The translations under genes and the position numbers were made by a program. Below are positions 23,452-35,519 of a stretch of 64,000 nucleotides of DNA, piece by piece; the stretch's first letter is position 1, and every line of letters starts with the position of its first letter. The stretch comes from Thozetella sp. PMI_491 (Eukaryota; Ascomycota; Sordariomycetes; Chaetosphaeriales; Chaetosphaeriaceae), in the NCBI GenBank assembly GCA_021432635.1, contig MU270017.1, positions 682,001-746,000 of the forward strand. Reading direction: 5' to 3'. The notes beneath the pieces are model-generated. The model was given only the letters and a program-made list of their open reading frames with translations, had not been told where the DNA came from and made no database searches.

Positions 23452-24426
23452 CGGGATTCTGGAGCGCCCGTCGGACGATTAGCGAAACCGCCAGACGCCC
23501 TGTGGGATGAGCGTGCTCTGTCAGCTGAATCCAGGAGTATCCAGATACAACGCTTACGATGGGATGTCCCTAGACGAGCAGGTCGACTGCTCCACGGCGT
23601 GTGGGAGGATTTTGTGGGAGGATGTGGCATGTGGGATGTCTTAGTGGGGTAGTGGAGAAGTGGGGGATCGCCTCCTCGCGCTTCGCGAACCCTTCCCCAT
23701 CGGGGAGGCGCCTCTGAGTTTGAAGCCTTGCTGAGATAGGTCGAGTTAGCCGCTTCCTACTAGAAGTGTACCGGACCAGAAATGGGAATGCCATACAGCA
23801 CCCTAACAAGCCTCGGGGGAGAAAAAATAATAATAAAAAAAATAAAAGGGAGTCTCGGAGGCCAGAGGTAGTGTTTTCTCATCCTACAGACGACGCAAGG
23901 CTCTTGCGAGAATTACTGCATCGCGTTTCATTATTTCCCAAGCTTTTCTCTTCTCTTCTATTTCCTTACACGTCATCGTGTTTGGACTGGATGCGGCAAA
24001 GCAGCATCGGGTACTGGAGTACCTGCGCGTATAAGCGCACCGCGCCGCCCGGCCGCCGACGGTCGAGTGCTTTTGCTTAGAGCCAGCCCCGCTGAATAAT
24101 CCCCAAGCGGACCCACGGGGGGTGGCATGAGCGCCGTGGGTCAGGGGCTTACTCAACAGGTGGCGTTCTCCACCTAGTGACACCTACCCCTGACCAACGG
24201 CAAGTATGCGACCGGCCGTGTCGGGCGAGAAGGAGCTGTATAGTCGTATGTACAAGCCCCCTCGCTGGCAAGACGACACCATGGAGACGCACACAGTATA
24301 TAACAGAGACCATCTCCCAGCAAGAGAGCCACACATCTACTCATACATATCATCATCACTTCATCCTCAATCCATCAACACACCAAGACACCACCACACC
24401 AATTCTCACAGCTCCGCCCTCCAAAC
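23452..24426. other. Divergent intergenic region
   Basis: This ~975-bp region separates the minus-strand C2H2 regulator from the plus-strand NmrA-like gene and should hold both promoters. A purine-rich AT tract (aaaataataataaaaaaaat type) lies at 23823-23848. A TATA element is described separately. Confidence 0.5.
24297..24303 (+). promoter_or_regulatory. Probable TATA box of the NmrA-like gene
   Basis: The sequence TATATAA lies about 124 bp upstream of the ATG at 24427. It is followed by a CA-rich leader typical of fungal 5' untranslated regions. Confidence 0.5.
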
Positions 24427-25381
24427 ATGACGACCATCCAGAAAGTTGCACTCGCCGGGGTAAGAAGCTCGTATCTATATATGGGAGGATACACTACTAA
24501 TATTTTGCAAGGCTGCCGGCAATCTCGGACCCGCTATTCTGAATGCTCTCCGTGACGCGGGCTTCGAGGTCACCGTCCTCACCCGCGCTGACAGCAAGAG
24601 CACATTCCCCGAGGGCGTGTCAGTGGCCAGAGTCGACTACGATTCCGTCGAGGGCCTCACCAGCGTGCTGAGCGGACAGGATGCCGTCATCACCACCCTT
24701 GGCCCTGAAGGCAGCCAAGCCCAGCTCAATCTGGTCGAGGCGGCTTCAAAGGCGGGCGTGAAACGCTTCATTCCGTCCGAGTTTGGCTCCAACGTCGACA
24801 ACCCCAAGGTCCACAACTTCCCCGTCTTTGCCAGCAAGGTGGCCGTCGATGCCCTTCTCGAAGAGAAGGCCAAGACCACCGATCTCTCCTACACCCTGAT
24901 CCGCAACGGCGTCTTCCTGGACTGGGGCATCATGGTCGGCTTCATGATCAACCTGCGCGAGAAAAAGGTCAACCTGGTCGACGGCGGCGAGCACAGGTTC
25001 ACCACCACAACCCTTCCCACTGTCGCGAAGGCCGTGGTTGCCGTGCTCAAGAAGCCAGAGGAGACCAAGAACAAGGTCCTGTACATTCGGGACACCGAGA
25101 CCACCATGAAGGAAATCCTGGCCAAGGCGAAGAAGGCAGTCGGCGAGGACGGGTGGACAGAAACCGCCCTGTCGGTCGACGAATTGGTCGCCGGCGCATG
25201 GGCAGAGCTCAAGCAGGAGAAGCCGAACCCTGCCAAGTTCGTCTTCCCCTTCCTCCAGGCGGCCATCTGGGGTGGCGACGCCTACGGAAGTGCGTTCCCC
25301 AACGTAGACAATGAGCTCCTCGGCATCAAGGATCTCACCGACGATGAAGTACAGGCAATTGTGGACAGGTACGCGAAATAG
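24427..25381 (+). CDS. NmrA-like / isoflavone-reductase-type NAD(P)-binding protein
   Basis: A short first exon (24427-24459, MTTIQKVALAG) joins exon 2 (24512-25381) through a 52-nt intron with a CTACTAAT branch site, giving 300 aa. Splicing completes the dinucleotide-binding GAAGNLG turn. Further family features are VKRFIPSEFGSN, a Lys-containing helix (VFASKVAVDALLEEK) and YTLIRNGVFLDWG. The family includes reductases of phenylpropanoid type and redox-sensing regulators such as NmrA. This protein looks closer to the small fungal isoflavone-reductase group. Substrate and cofactor preference are not visible. It is cytosolic by inference. Length is normal. Confidence 0.86.
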
Positions 25382-25842
25382 GTTATGAGGTTTAGCGCTA
25401 GACTTGTATCAACGGGCTGGCGAATTCAGGTAGACTAGGTTAGCGAAGGACTTTTGTGTTACACAATATGCAACTCACACCAGTACCAAGTCGTGAATAT
25501 CTGGAGACAAGAGCTTACCATGGACGCAGAATAATATCATCTCTCCTTCGTAGCAGAAATGGATGAAAAGAAATACCAGCCGTAGATTTCTCGTTGCTGT
25601 GATAATATCATGTGATGACAAGGATTCGATGCAGCTACCCCTACGCCCAGGTTAACTGAGATCCGTCAAATCTATCCCAACAGCCGCAGTGCAATGTTAT
25701 TAGTTTATTCATACGTATATTATATTCATTTTTTTTCTTTTATCAATCTATTCCTGAGGCCCTGTCTTATTCCTTGAATTCCCCCATTTGTTTGTCACCA
25801 CTTTGGTACTTTTAGGCTTGTTTCTTCTCAGAGCTGACACAA
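25382..25842. other. Convergent intergenic region
   Basis: It holds the 3' flanks of the NmrA-like gene and the MFS gene. An AT-rich tract near 25700-25750 may include polyadenylation signals. Confidence 0.4.
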
Positions 25843-27639
25843 TCACTCCGTCACATCAGCTTCATCTCCCCATCCGTTCCGTTCATCCTTGGGAATGCGA
25901 ATGAACGCACAGAGAACCAAGGCCGCACCTGAAAATCCAACAGCCAGATAGGCAGCCGAGTGGTAGCCTCGCAAGAGATCCTTGCCACCGTCAAACGTAT
26001 TCACTTCCACAGTGCCAGCAAACCCGAGCCCCGTACTCAAGCCATAGCTGAGGAGTGTCCCCACTAGCGAACCAGCTACCCCTTGGTGCTTCAACGAGAC
26101 GGTGTTGCTAGCAATGATTTGGGCTGCGGTGATTATGAGATCTATGGTGAAAGCTGACAGGAACATCGCCGGGAATGCCATTGCCCAATATGTCAGGTCG
26201 GCGGGTATGGTCGCCAAGAGGGCCGTGATGATAACCATGGCGAGGCATCCCAGGGCAATGATGATCTGTGCTGGGACCTTGGTCACGAGCCAGCTCGCCA
26301 GGAACGGTGCTATGCTCCCCATGATGGTCAAAGGGAGATACTGAACACCCGTCCGAATCAGACTGTCGCCGCGGATCGTCTGCATATAAGAGTTCATGTA
26401 CCAGAAGTATATCCCCAGGCTCATGAATGAAAAGAAGATAGTGACCATGAGAGTGCCGAAAGACGGCGAGGTCCATATGTCGAGCGGGAGGATAGGCAGT
26501 TTCGCGACTCTGGACTCCCAGTAAACGAAGGCCGCAATGTGAATTGCTGAGACGATGAGCAAGGCAATTTCGTACGGCGTAGACCAACCGACAAGAGGTG
26601 CCTGGCTGCGCTCAATATTAGTACAGCAGCAACCTCGGTATTCGCGCAACATCAAAGCCACTCACTTCCACACGAAATTGAACAGCACCAAACCGGCCAC
26701 GCCTAGATACGCCCCGACCCAGTCGACGGGCTCATCGCGAGCGACCGGCTCATCAGCGGCGACGACGAGTATAGTGGTGCCGTAAATGACGGAACCAAGC
26801 AGACCTCTGTCCAGGAATGTTAGGTCTGTGGAGGTAAAAATCGGAGGACAGGTAACTTGCAGCATGAAGAAGAGCCACTTCCAGTGGGAGAGCTGGACGA
26901 TGACAGCACTGACTAGCGATCCCCCAGCAGCTCCAACAGGCGCCATGGCTCCGAACAGTGCAAACCCGAGGTTACGCTTAGGGCCGGGTGGAAAATTGAT
27001 CCCGATGAGGGCAATGATATTGGGGACCATAATCCCGCCGCCGATGCCGCAGAGTGCTCGCATCACGCACATCGAGACGAGACCGTCGGAAAATCCGCCA
27101 CATAGTGCCCAAACTACCCACCAAGCACAGCCAGCCGTGAACGTCGCTTTGTGTCCAAATACAGCACCGAGTTGCCCGCCTAGAAACATGACGATTTGGT
27201 CAGCCGTTCGTTCTTTTAATCCTGTCGTACGACAGGGTGGAAGGCATTAAGACCCACCAATCAACACGAATGTTCCTTGAGTCAAGGGGTAGGATGCCAC
27301 AACCCATACCGACTCCAACCGATCTGCCCCTAGCCTCTCTCCTATCGCTAGACCCGAGTTTATACCAGCTCCTAGAGGGATCATCTGGACGAGCTGCGAG
27401 AGCGTGATGAACAGGAGAAAGAGGTTCTCTCGTGAACTACTCTTAGATCGCTTGTTCGTCGCCGGCAGCGGTGGTTGGATAGGCATCTCAGGTTCGCTCG
27501 GACGGGTCGTGTTTTCGATATCCGTCGAGCTTGTCCGCTCTTTCGAGACAGCGTCATCGGGGATAGCCTCTCGAGGCTGCTCGCGGGAGTCACGCACGGA
27601 GCGGGGAACACCATTTGATATGATGGAAAGGGAAGACAT
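25843..27639 (-). CDS. MFS drug/metabolite transporter (DHA2-like, 14 TM)
   Basis: Three exons on the minus strand, 27639-27258, 27179-26666 and 26605-25843, total 1,659 nt or 552 aa. A hydrophilic N-terminus of ~75 residues precedes many membrane helices. Signature pieces include SVWVVASYPLTQGTFVLIGGQLGAVFGHK (helix 2 to loop 2-3), RALCGIGGGIMVPN, APVGAAGGSLVSAVI (antiporter-like motif), FVWNQAPLVGW and a C-terminal KHQGVAGSLVGTLLSYGLS. It should be a proton-coupled exporter in the plasma membrane. A 16-residue segment after WLFFML may be a retained intron, but skipping it breaks the frame, so I kept it. It lies downstream of, and on the same strand as, the dioxygenase and regulator. Confidence 0.87.
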
Positions 27640-28131
27640 AGTCCAAGTACCTAGTTGTATTTCGACGTGTAATTCTTTCGAAATGCCATTTATTGCAGGC
27701 TAAGGAATTTTATAGGATGCTAGACCTCTATCCTCGTCGACATTAGCATGCACCAACCCGATGTGCTGTTTGCTTAAAGGGGAGGTGTACTGTATCCGAG
27801 ATTGCATTCGTGCTTGTCCTGAGTAGCCGCATGTGGGATGCTTGATCATGGTGTACTAGGTGCATGTGGGATGGAACTAAGCAGTTCAATTGGCCGAGCT
27901 GCAGAAAAGTGGGGATCACCAATCCTCCCGAACGGCTTAGCAACCGTGCCCCTGATCGGATAAACAAAGGACAGTTGTAAGCGCAGTCCTCACTGACCAT
28001 CTGGTCGAATCAAATATTGCGATCTCATGGATTATTATTTCTGGTTCCTCCATTCAGTCGCACATGACGCACATGCCCGCCTTTAATTGATGATTGCCAA
28101 GATCGCATGCCTCGGTCAGCCCCGAACGTCA
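27640..28131. other. Intergenic region between MFS and dioxygenase genes
   Basis: It contains the MFS promoter and the dioxygenase 3' flank. No other feature is seen. Confidence 0.4.
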
Positions 28132-29090
28132 CTAAATCTGGTCGAAGCTATAGCTAATGCCGTGACCTCGGTCCAGATAACTTCCAAGTACATCGTCGGT
28201 GTTCCTCCAGTCAACCGGTACTTCCAACCCCAAGGCTCCCTGTCTGTCCAGCTCATCCAACACCGGTCTTATGTCCTCGCCCAGTTCTAGCCGCATCTGG
28301 TTTCGGTACCATGGCGCGAAATGAATCATGGCCAGCATGATACGGACCTCGTCGCTGGGGTTCGGCATGCCCGCATGCCAGAGCCGCAAATCGCGGATGA
28401 CGATGCTGCCCTTCTTGACAGTGGGCTGGGAAGGGCCTCGCGTCTTGCGCTGTTCTGCCAGCACATGTTCCTTGATCCGGCCCGCTCGCGCCCCTTCATG
28501 CTCGCCTACACCGAACGTGTGCGTCCCCAGCCAAAGCTCCGTCGAGCCGTTGTGCGGAGTCATAGTGATGAGAGGTATGTTGACGACGAAAGCGAACGGG
28601 TGGGACGGGTGATCAAAGCCGGCGTCCGAGTGGACGGGCTGTCGCTGAGGAGAGGCACCGGGCAGAGGGGGCATCGCCGAGTTGGCAGAGCAGAAAGTCC
28701 AGTTGGGCTTCGGGCCAAGGACTGCGCTAGTCACTTGGGTTGCAATTGGGTCTAAGATGTTAATTTGGGGCTAGCGGGTAGGGATGCTTGATGGTACGCA
28801 CTGGTGAAGATGGATGGGTAGAAATACTGGGCGACTGGTGGCGCATCCTGCTGTAAGTTTCCTTGGTTGAAGTTGAACGGGCCCTTTTCTCCTTTGGCTT
28901 GGAGAGCAAGCGCGTCCTCCACCATTTTGCTGTTGAGATTATCTAGATGCTCGATAGGCACGACATCTTCGATGACCACGAGGCCGTCTTGGTGAAGATG
29001 GCGAACGGCAATCTCGAGGTTTCTAGACCCTAGGCGATTGTTCGAGAGTTCCTCAGAGGAGGGCGTAATGGTGGTAGGCAAGGTAGACAT
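28132..29090 (-). CDS. Phytanoyl-CoA dioxygenase-like Fe(II)/2-oxoglutarate oxygenase
   Basis: Two exons, 29090-28802 and 28751-28132, joined over a 50-nt intron, give 302 aa. The metal ligands are visible: H-x-D in QPVHSDAGFD (about residues 137-139) and a distal His in LRLWHAGMPN, with the 2-oxoglutarate Arg in DEVRIML. The double-stranded beta-helix context (HPFAFVVNIPLITMTPHNGS, then ELWLGTH) is well preserved. Such enzymes hydroxylate lipids or secondary metabolites, and they are frequent tailoring enzymes in fungal clusters. The start at MSTLPTT was preferred over an upstream ATG whose peptide (MHFCFLNLGFHL) is unlike the family. Neighbours on the same strand are an exporter and a Zn2Cys6 regulator. 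Confidence 0.86.
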
Positions 29091-29593
29091 CGTGTTAGTG
29101 TGTACTGACGGCCAAGGAACGGAGTCACCAAATTGACCACGGGAAATTAGATGAAAACCAAGGTTCAGAAAGCAAAAATGCAAGCTGCTATACTATTTAA
29201 AAAGACTCTTCATGATTATTGGGGGCTTTGTCCGGGCAGGACCTGTTCTTATACTTCGTTGGGCATGCGTACTGATGGCTTCTCCGTACCCCGCGTGTCT
29301 CAAACCCGAGCTCGGGAAACCATAGCGCTAAAGAGGCATGGGCTCTTTGAAGCCGTGAATGCAACCAACCAGAGACATGCCTTCTCACTCAAAGTCGTTT
29401 TGTTAGACGACGCGCCTGAATGCTCATGTCGATTATCCCGGTCCTTAATCGTGGCGTTACTCAATCCCGAGCGCGGGAATCATGTCCGCCTTGAAGTATT
29501 TCCAGCCCCTCACCACATGCTCCGCTTCTCCATGTTGGATAGCTAGGTCTCCCGCTAAATTCTCGAGGTTAGTGTCGGCCTCACCTCTGCGGA

Positions 29594-31481
29594 TCAACCC
29601 GATTCACCCGAACGCCCAGTTTCCTGGGCAGCCTCGGGGGCACTCGATTGCCAAATCTCTTCTAGCTTTTTGATCAATCGGTTCACTGGCCAGCCCGTTG
29701 TCGATTTGCAGCTGTGCAGCCTTCGTATCACCTCTTGGCGCGACGCATCTCCGTGTATAAACCTGCCGCCTTCAGGTAGCGAGTCAGCTGTGAACCCAGC
29801 GCACTATATCTATCGCCCTGGCACGTCTCACTCACAATAGGCGATTGGACCAAAGAAATTCACTATCACCGGTGCGCTATTCGTTGTGAAGGCGATGCCG
29901 CATATGTCAAGAGCGTATTGCTCGAGAAGATCCGCCCTGGTGGTTACCCGTCCTTCGGTCATCTGTAGCAACTCGGTGAGCTGCGACGGCGCGGCATAGA
30001 CCGCTAGGACGGACAGAGAGACTAAGTGGTAATGCAGCGCCGCCGCTGAAGTCCATCCGTCAGCAGCGGTCGAGACTCGACGAGTGGTAGAAAGCAAACT
30101 TGACACCTACCATGGCAGTCCTGCAGCGTCCAAATCGATGGGAGGTGCATAGGAACCGGTCCGGAATCCTGGATCCTAGAGTATGGTTCAATGCGTTTGG
30201 GCAAGCATGCGCGCCAGGCCTGGACTTGGTTGAAGAGATCGATCCACTTCTGCTCCGTGATTGTCATTCCAAACGTTGCGTTCACAATACGGCCCAGAAT
30301 CAATGATATTGAATTGAGGTAGCACTGGTCAGTGGTGAATTCAGTGAGTGCAGGAACGGTATCCAAATCCATCTTCAGAGAGCTCTGGGTGTAGAGGCTG
30401 AAAGTGATGTCTTCTCGGAGGTAGTTCCAGAATCCCCTGGCTACCAGCCCGTCGTGTAGCCTATTCAGGAGAAGCTTTTGCTGCGATGCAAGAGAGTATG
30501 CCCCTTGTAGATGGCGGTTCGGATCCTCCTCCTCTTCTTACATGTTAGCATAACCCGGCCGACGGGACTCAAGTGAGAGCGAAGTTTACCTGCGAGGATT
30601 TCATACGACCGTAACAAGCACGTTGTCGCTAGCGCCGTACCCCCAATGTTGACGAGGTCTGAGTCCTCGAGACCGATGAGCAGCCGAATGCAGCAGCCAT
30701 GATAAAACTCGGCAGCCGCACGCGTGGTGGGAGCAGTGGTGTTCGCAATGTGGATCGCCGACAGCGCCACCATGGCGCTGAAGAGTAGCTCGCTATCGAG
30801 GGCCATCGCCGGCAGCTGGGTTCCAAACAGCATGGATGCATCGCTGAGGTCATCTAGCCATACCTAAGTGTTAGTAATTTCCTGGAATAGATGTTTATGG
30901 AGCTACCCGGAGCATGTCTCAAGAGCAGGAGCGCAAATGCTCCTGATATTCGACGAAAGTGGCAATAAAGAACACGGGAATACGGACACCAAGGGGCAAT
31001 GTGGATGATGTAATGATGGAAATAGCGTGCGACATGAGGACTGCTTAGAGCTCTGCGCGGGTTGACCGGGGAGGGGAACTTGTTGCTCGAGGTTGTCGCT
31101 GCCACACCGCCGGGGCTGCTTTGTCCACTGTATGGGTAAATCTTGATTGATGTGGTGGACCTATCGCAATACCTTCCTGACTTCTCGCACCGCTGGCAGA
31201 TGGGCGTAGCCTCGTCGCCTTCAGAGTTGTTAGCCATTCCGCAGGAGACAGCCTCTCACCGACCCAGAGCTCACATTTTAACTTGCGTAGGCGGCATGTA
31301 TTGCTGTATAACACGGAAATCAGACCTCAAGACTCGTTTACTTGTCTTTTGAATCAGACGCGGGGCGTTTCGGCATACCAGGCTGGGTTTCCTGTCAGCC
31401 TGCATCTGGATTGCAATGGGCCCTTGGAGACCGAGCAACGTGCTTTGTGAGCTCACCTGCTTTGTTAAGAGCGCGAGGCAT
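29594..31481 (-). CDS. Zn(II)2Cys6 transcription factor, first Cys apparently lost
   Basis: Exons read with confidence: 31481-31457, 31303-31275, 31218 to about 30970, 30863-30590, 30536-30111, 30045-29836 and 29769-29594. Exon 1 reads MPRALNKA and exon 2 reads NTCRLRKLK, then splicing forms KCDEATPICQRCEKSGRYC. Five of the six zinc Cys are thus present. Exon 1 is one base short for the expected phase, and the codon that should give the first Cys is missing. The fungal_trans part is well conserved (HHYIIHIAPW, FGTQLPAMALDSELLFSAMVALS, CLLRSYEILAEEEEDPNRHL, AALHYHLVSLSVL, TTGWPVNRLIKKL). It could be a recent pseudogene, an assembly error, or an alternatively started gene. It may control the adjacent dioxygenase and transporter. 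Confidence 0.72.
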
Positions 31482-32405
31482 CTTTCACGAACCTAATATG
31501 ACCTAATCCTGGGTCTGGCGGCCTATAAAATGCCAAGATCAGTCTTTTGAAACGGTTCCGAGCTTCTGTACTACAGCGTTGTCTCCGCAAAGGCGCTTAC
31601 GAACCCAACTTGAGGCACCTCCCCCTCTATTGGGCTAGACTAGAGCGAGATTGTGCACCTAGAACTCACGTGCAAGCCATCTCCAATTGTTCTTCCAGCT
31701 TTTTGTCTCGCTGAGTACGTGCAACAAAACGTGGAATCGTTGATGAGGGTTCGTAGATAGCCGAAGTGATTGTTTCTTCTACGGGATGTGACTGTGTACT
31801 CCGACGAAATTCGGAGTAGCACAGTATATTGGATATGATGTTCCCTTCTTGTTCTTGATGTCTTTGCAAGAAGCCAGCAAGGGGCAACAGCGCACTTCAA
31901 ATAGCTTGGTGTTGAACTCGGTATTAGCCGCGCTGAATAACTGACGTGAGAGTGTGGGAGACATTCATCCACTATCTTCAAAAAAGAAAGATATAAACTA
32001 TCAAGACACTAAAAGTCACTGGCTCGTTAGATGCATGTATGTTACTAGGCTCTAGGGCGACGATGGTGAGGAAAGTTCCGTCTTGTGAAACATGTCACTT
32101 GCACCCCGTTTACTGCAATACTCGCAGGCTGCATACCGCGCTAACCTCCTCACACTGGAAGACCCACTTAGTCCCCCGTCATCTCGATTTGAGCTCGAGC
32201 TCGAGCTCGAGCGCCCCGCAACTCCTCTTCGCAGCTAGGACACATTTTCACCCAGCCGAACTTCAACCAGCCGCCCATTCACAAGCCCTCGCTCCCATCA
32301 CGCTCTGCCGCGATTCAACCGGATCTTCGCCGATACCCGCGGCCCGGAGTGAAGCCGTCGCGACAAGTCAATAATAGCGAGCTCGTCGCGCCGCCCTTGT
32401 TCTCG
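31482..32405. other. Divergent intergenic region
   Basis: It separates the minus-strand regulator from the plus-strand Zn2Cys6 gene and contains the likely promoters of both. Small minus-strand frames at 31640-31981 could be remnants of a short gene, but no join is convincing. Confidence 0.4.
32191..32212. repeat. Palindromic GAGCTC tandem repeat in the leader
   Basis: A self-complementary hexamer (gagctc) is repeated about 3.7 times, roughly 200 bp upstream of the ATG at 32406. It could form hairpins in the leader RNA or simply be a simple-sequence tract. Confidence 0.7.
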
Positions 32406-34934
32406 ATGGCCTCGAGCTATCCCCCACCGCCGTTGACGACGGGCCCGGACAGCGCGTCGTCCACGATCGCCCAATCATCTGCGCAATCGGTGGGGATCGC
32501 GCAAGACGAGTCGTCGCCGTCCGAGCATCTTCATCAACAGCCATCCTCCGCCGACGTCGCGCAGTCGACCGCGGCTCACCACCACCTGTCCCTCGCGCAC
32601 CAGCATTACCTAGATAGCAGCCAAGCTGCCGCCGTCGCGGCTGCCGCAGCTGCACAGCATGGACTCCAGGCCCTCGAGGCGGCCAACGCGCTCACCAGCC
32701 CGCCGCCCATGTCCAATCCCGTGATACCGCAGTTCTCCCCTCCCACCGACGCCTCGTACCTGCCAGCGGGCGCGAACGGCAGCCCAATTTCCCAGTCTGG
32801 AGTGCCTCTCACCGCGCCCAGCCCAAACAGCAAGCAGCCACACAAGCGTCTCAGCAAAGCATGCGACCTATGCAGCCAACGCAAGGTAAAGGTAAGGGCC
32901 CTGTCGCTCAACCCCGCTAGCCGAGGATGGCGGCGCGAGAGCCGCATGCTGACAATTCCACCCCAGTGCGATGGTCAAGTTCCCTGCCGGCCCTGCACCG
33001 ACCTCAAAGTTCAGTGCAGCTATGACCGAGAGACGAAGCGGCGCGGACCCCCGAACCGACATGCCGAAGCCGCGCGCAAGAAGGTCAAGATTGCCGAAGT
33101 CGGCTCGCAGAACGCTGCTGAGACGCTCATGTCGATCTCGAGCCAGAGCGCCGAAGGACTGGACGCCGAGATGATCGCTCCATGGGACATACTCGTCTTG
33201 TTGATCGATGACTACTACACCTACATCTATCCCCTCGTTCCCTTCCCGCACGAGCCCACCTTCCGTGTCAAATTCCACCAACGTGAGGACCGCAAGAGCC
33301 GCGAGTTCCTGGCTCTCCTGGCCAGCATGATCGGTGTGCTGGCAGCCTCGTTTCCCCGGACTGTTCGATACCATCTCAAGGCTCAGCAAAGCATGGCGCA
33401 GTTCCCCCGCGCCGTCGTGATGGTTGCTAAGTGCCGGGACCTGGCTTTGCAGGCACGTGGCCATCTCTTCCCCACCAAGCCAGTCAGTACCGTGTACGAC
33501 GCAGCCACCAGTTACTTGCTCGGCCTGGCTTCCGGTTACATTATGGACGGCAAGACTTGCATCCGCTTCTTCAACGAGACGTTGACGCTCCTCCGCGAGC
33601 TAGGCTATGACAAGCCGGACCAGGTGCGCTTCGAGCTGGCTGCGCAGCGCAGCCAGCCCATCGACTATGTCGAGGTAGAAACTGGAAAGCGCATCTTTTA
33701 TGTCCTTCTCCTGGGCATTCGGTAAGTATAGGACAACATGTGACGATTCTAGTACATCTACTAACCCCCGCCTAGGTCTCTGAACCAGCTCGATGTGATG
33801 AGCACACCGATCCTGCCCTTGCAGAGTACAAGCAATTCCTTCCCCGAATGGCCGACTACGCTAGACGACCAATACATCACTTCTCAGGGTTATGGCGAGC
33901 AGCCTGCAGGCACTACGCCTCTCCTTGCTGGCTTTATCAAAGCCATTGAGGTTTACATGACCATGCAGGCTCTCGTCAATATTGACGTCTACTACGGTCA
34001 GGATCTTGGCTTCCAAGAGCAAAAGACGATCATTAAGGACGTCCTCCGCTTGGTCAAGAGCACCATGAACTCCATTCCCGACGATCTCAAGCTGGACGTT
34101 GATGCGGCACCCACTCTCGCCCCTCCCGCGCCGGCCGGCCTGGAAGAACAGGACTTAACATATTACCCTCCCTCGTGGCCTGCACCTCAGCCAGCAACGG
34201 ACATTAGGCATAAATTTGCGAACCAGCCCGAGCAGCGCCGCCCCCTCCAGTTTGAGATCCAGAAAGCCAACATCTATTCCTCCTGGCTCGCCACACGCTC
34301 ATGGTACGTCGAGCGCTACTTCGATCTCCGCGACCAGTACATGAACGAGGTGCTGCGGAAGCGTGACCTAGCGCACGAGAAGGTCGAGAAGGCCCAAGAG
34401 CAGGCCGACGCGGGTCTAGTGGAGAACGGAATTTTGTCGGACGAGGTCGGTAGCGAGGTCAAGGCGGCTGCAGAGGAAGAGCTTCGAGAGGCCGCTGCGC
34501 GCGCGCGCGAGGAGGCCACAGCGCTCGATGGAGAGCTCGTGCTTCTCCAGCAGAGCAGTGATCCGACCGACGTGGAGATGGCTGGCGAGCGCGAGCTGAT
34601 CGTGCAGGATCTGCTCAAGGTTATTACGTCCATCTCTCAGCGCAACATGGAACCAAATGGATCCTCCATTATTGGCAAGATCCGTGCCATCGCCGGCACG
34701 CTCTACACCAAGAACCCCGAGCGCAAGGGACCACGCGCCCAGGACTTGGACCCGCATCTGCTCCGGTTTCTCGACGTTCTCAAGGCGCTTGAGAAAAGTG
34801 GCTCGGCCTCCGGCGGTTCATCCGAGCAGATCAACAGCCACATGTCTGCGTATGACGAAGAGGAGGAGCTCCGTGCCTGGGCATGCCTGCGTGACGAGCA
34901 GATGAGATTCTTGGCCGAAGGCGGATATCATTGA
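32406..34934 (+). CDS. Zn(II)2Cys6 transcription factor (large, fungal_trans)
   Basis: Three exons, 32406-32891, 32967-33721 and 33776-34934, give 799 aa. The N-terminal 145 residues are rich in Ser, Gln, His and Ala. The cluster KACDLCSQRKVK joins CDGQVPCRPCTDLKVQC by splicing and is followed by RETKRRGPPNRHAEAARKK, a basic linker typical of this subgroup. The fungal_trans region includes DDYYTYIYPLVPFPHEPTF, ATSYLLGLASGYIMDG and GKRIFYVLLLGIRSLNQLD. A charged coiled-coil-like helix sits near residues 600-680. The first intron (75 nt) falls inside the zinc cluster, is a multiple of three and has no stop, so retention would insert 25 residues there. An in-frame GTG upstream was rejected as start. 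Targets are unknown; I do not assign a name. Confidence 0.87.
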
Positions 34935-35519
34935 GCCAATGGCCGTCGCAACTGCCACTCTGACCCTCCCTTCTCATGCTCGGGAGACGTTTTCTTTTCT
35001 CTCTTTGCTCTCACGGGCTGTGACTTTCCGTGCAAGGGCTTGATGCCTTTTCTTCGACGATACCTTAGAGGGCAGGCAAGGGAATATGCATTGGCGAAAG
35101 GCGTGGAAAAAAGGATCTTTCATGATCCAGGGACATGACATGACGGGCCATGCCAATATTTGCTTTCTTACGTAGCTATTAGGCAACTACGAAATAAACC
35201 ACTTGCTTTTTTCATCTATCCGCTTTGTAGCTGGGATGCGAGACAGCTGTGCAAGATTCTTTCGTTCTGCTGTTCTTTCTGTTGACATAACCAAGCTGAA
35301 CCGCCATCTTTCATCAGTGGGCAAGCCACTGCGGCGGCAATGTTGACAACAGCACGCCTCAGTATGACCCCTCCTTTTCGGCCTCCTCGCCATCACTTGC
35401 ACCTTCAGCAGCTGGATATTTTTTGCATGTGAAAGAGTCGGAGGGGTACTGTGGCATTCTGACGATGGCCGGTGTTACAGACCAAGTAAGAGAGGTCTTA
35501 AGCCGGGCTAGAGAAATCT
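34935..35519. other. Convergent intergenic region
   Basis: It holds the 3' flanks of the Zn2Cys6 gene and the PTH11-like gene. No other feature is recognised. Confidence 0.4.

Noticed and set aside
31640-31981. Overlapping minus-strand frames of 60-113 codons
   Set aside because: A short intron-bearing gene is conceivable, but no join gives a recognisable protein.
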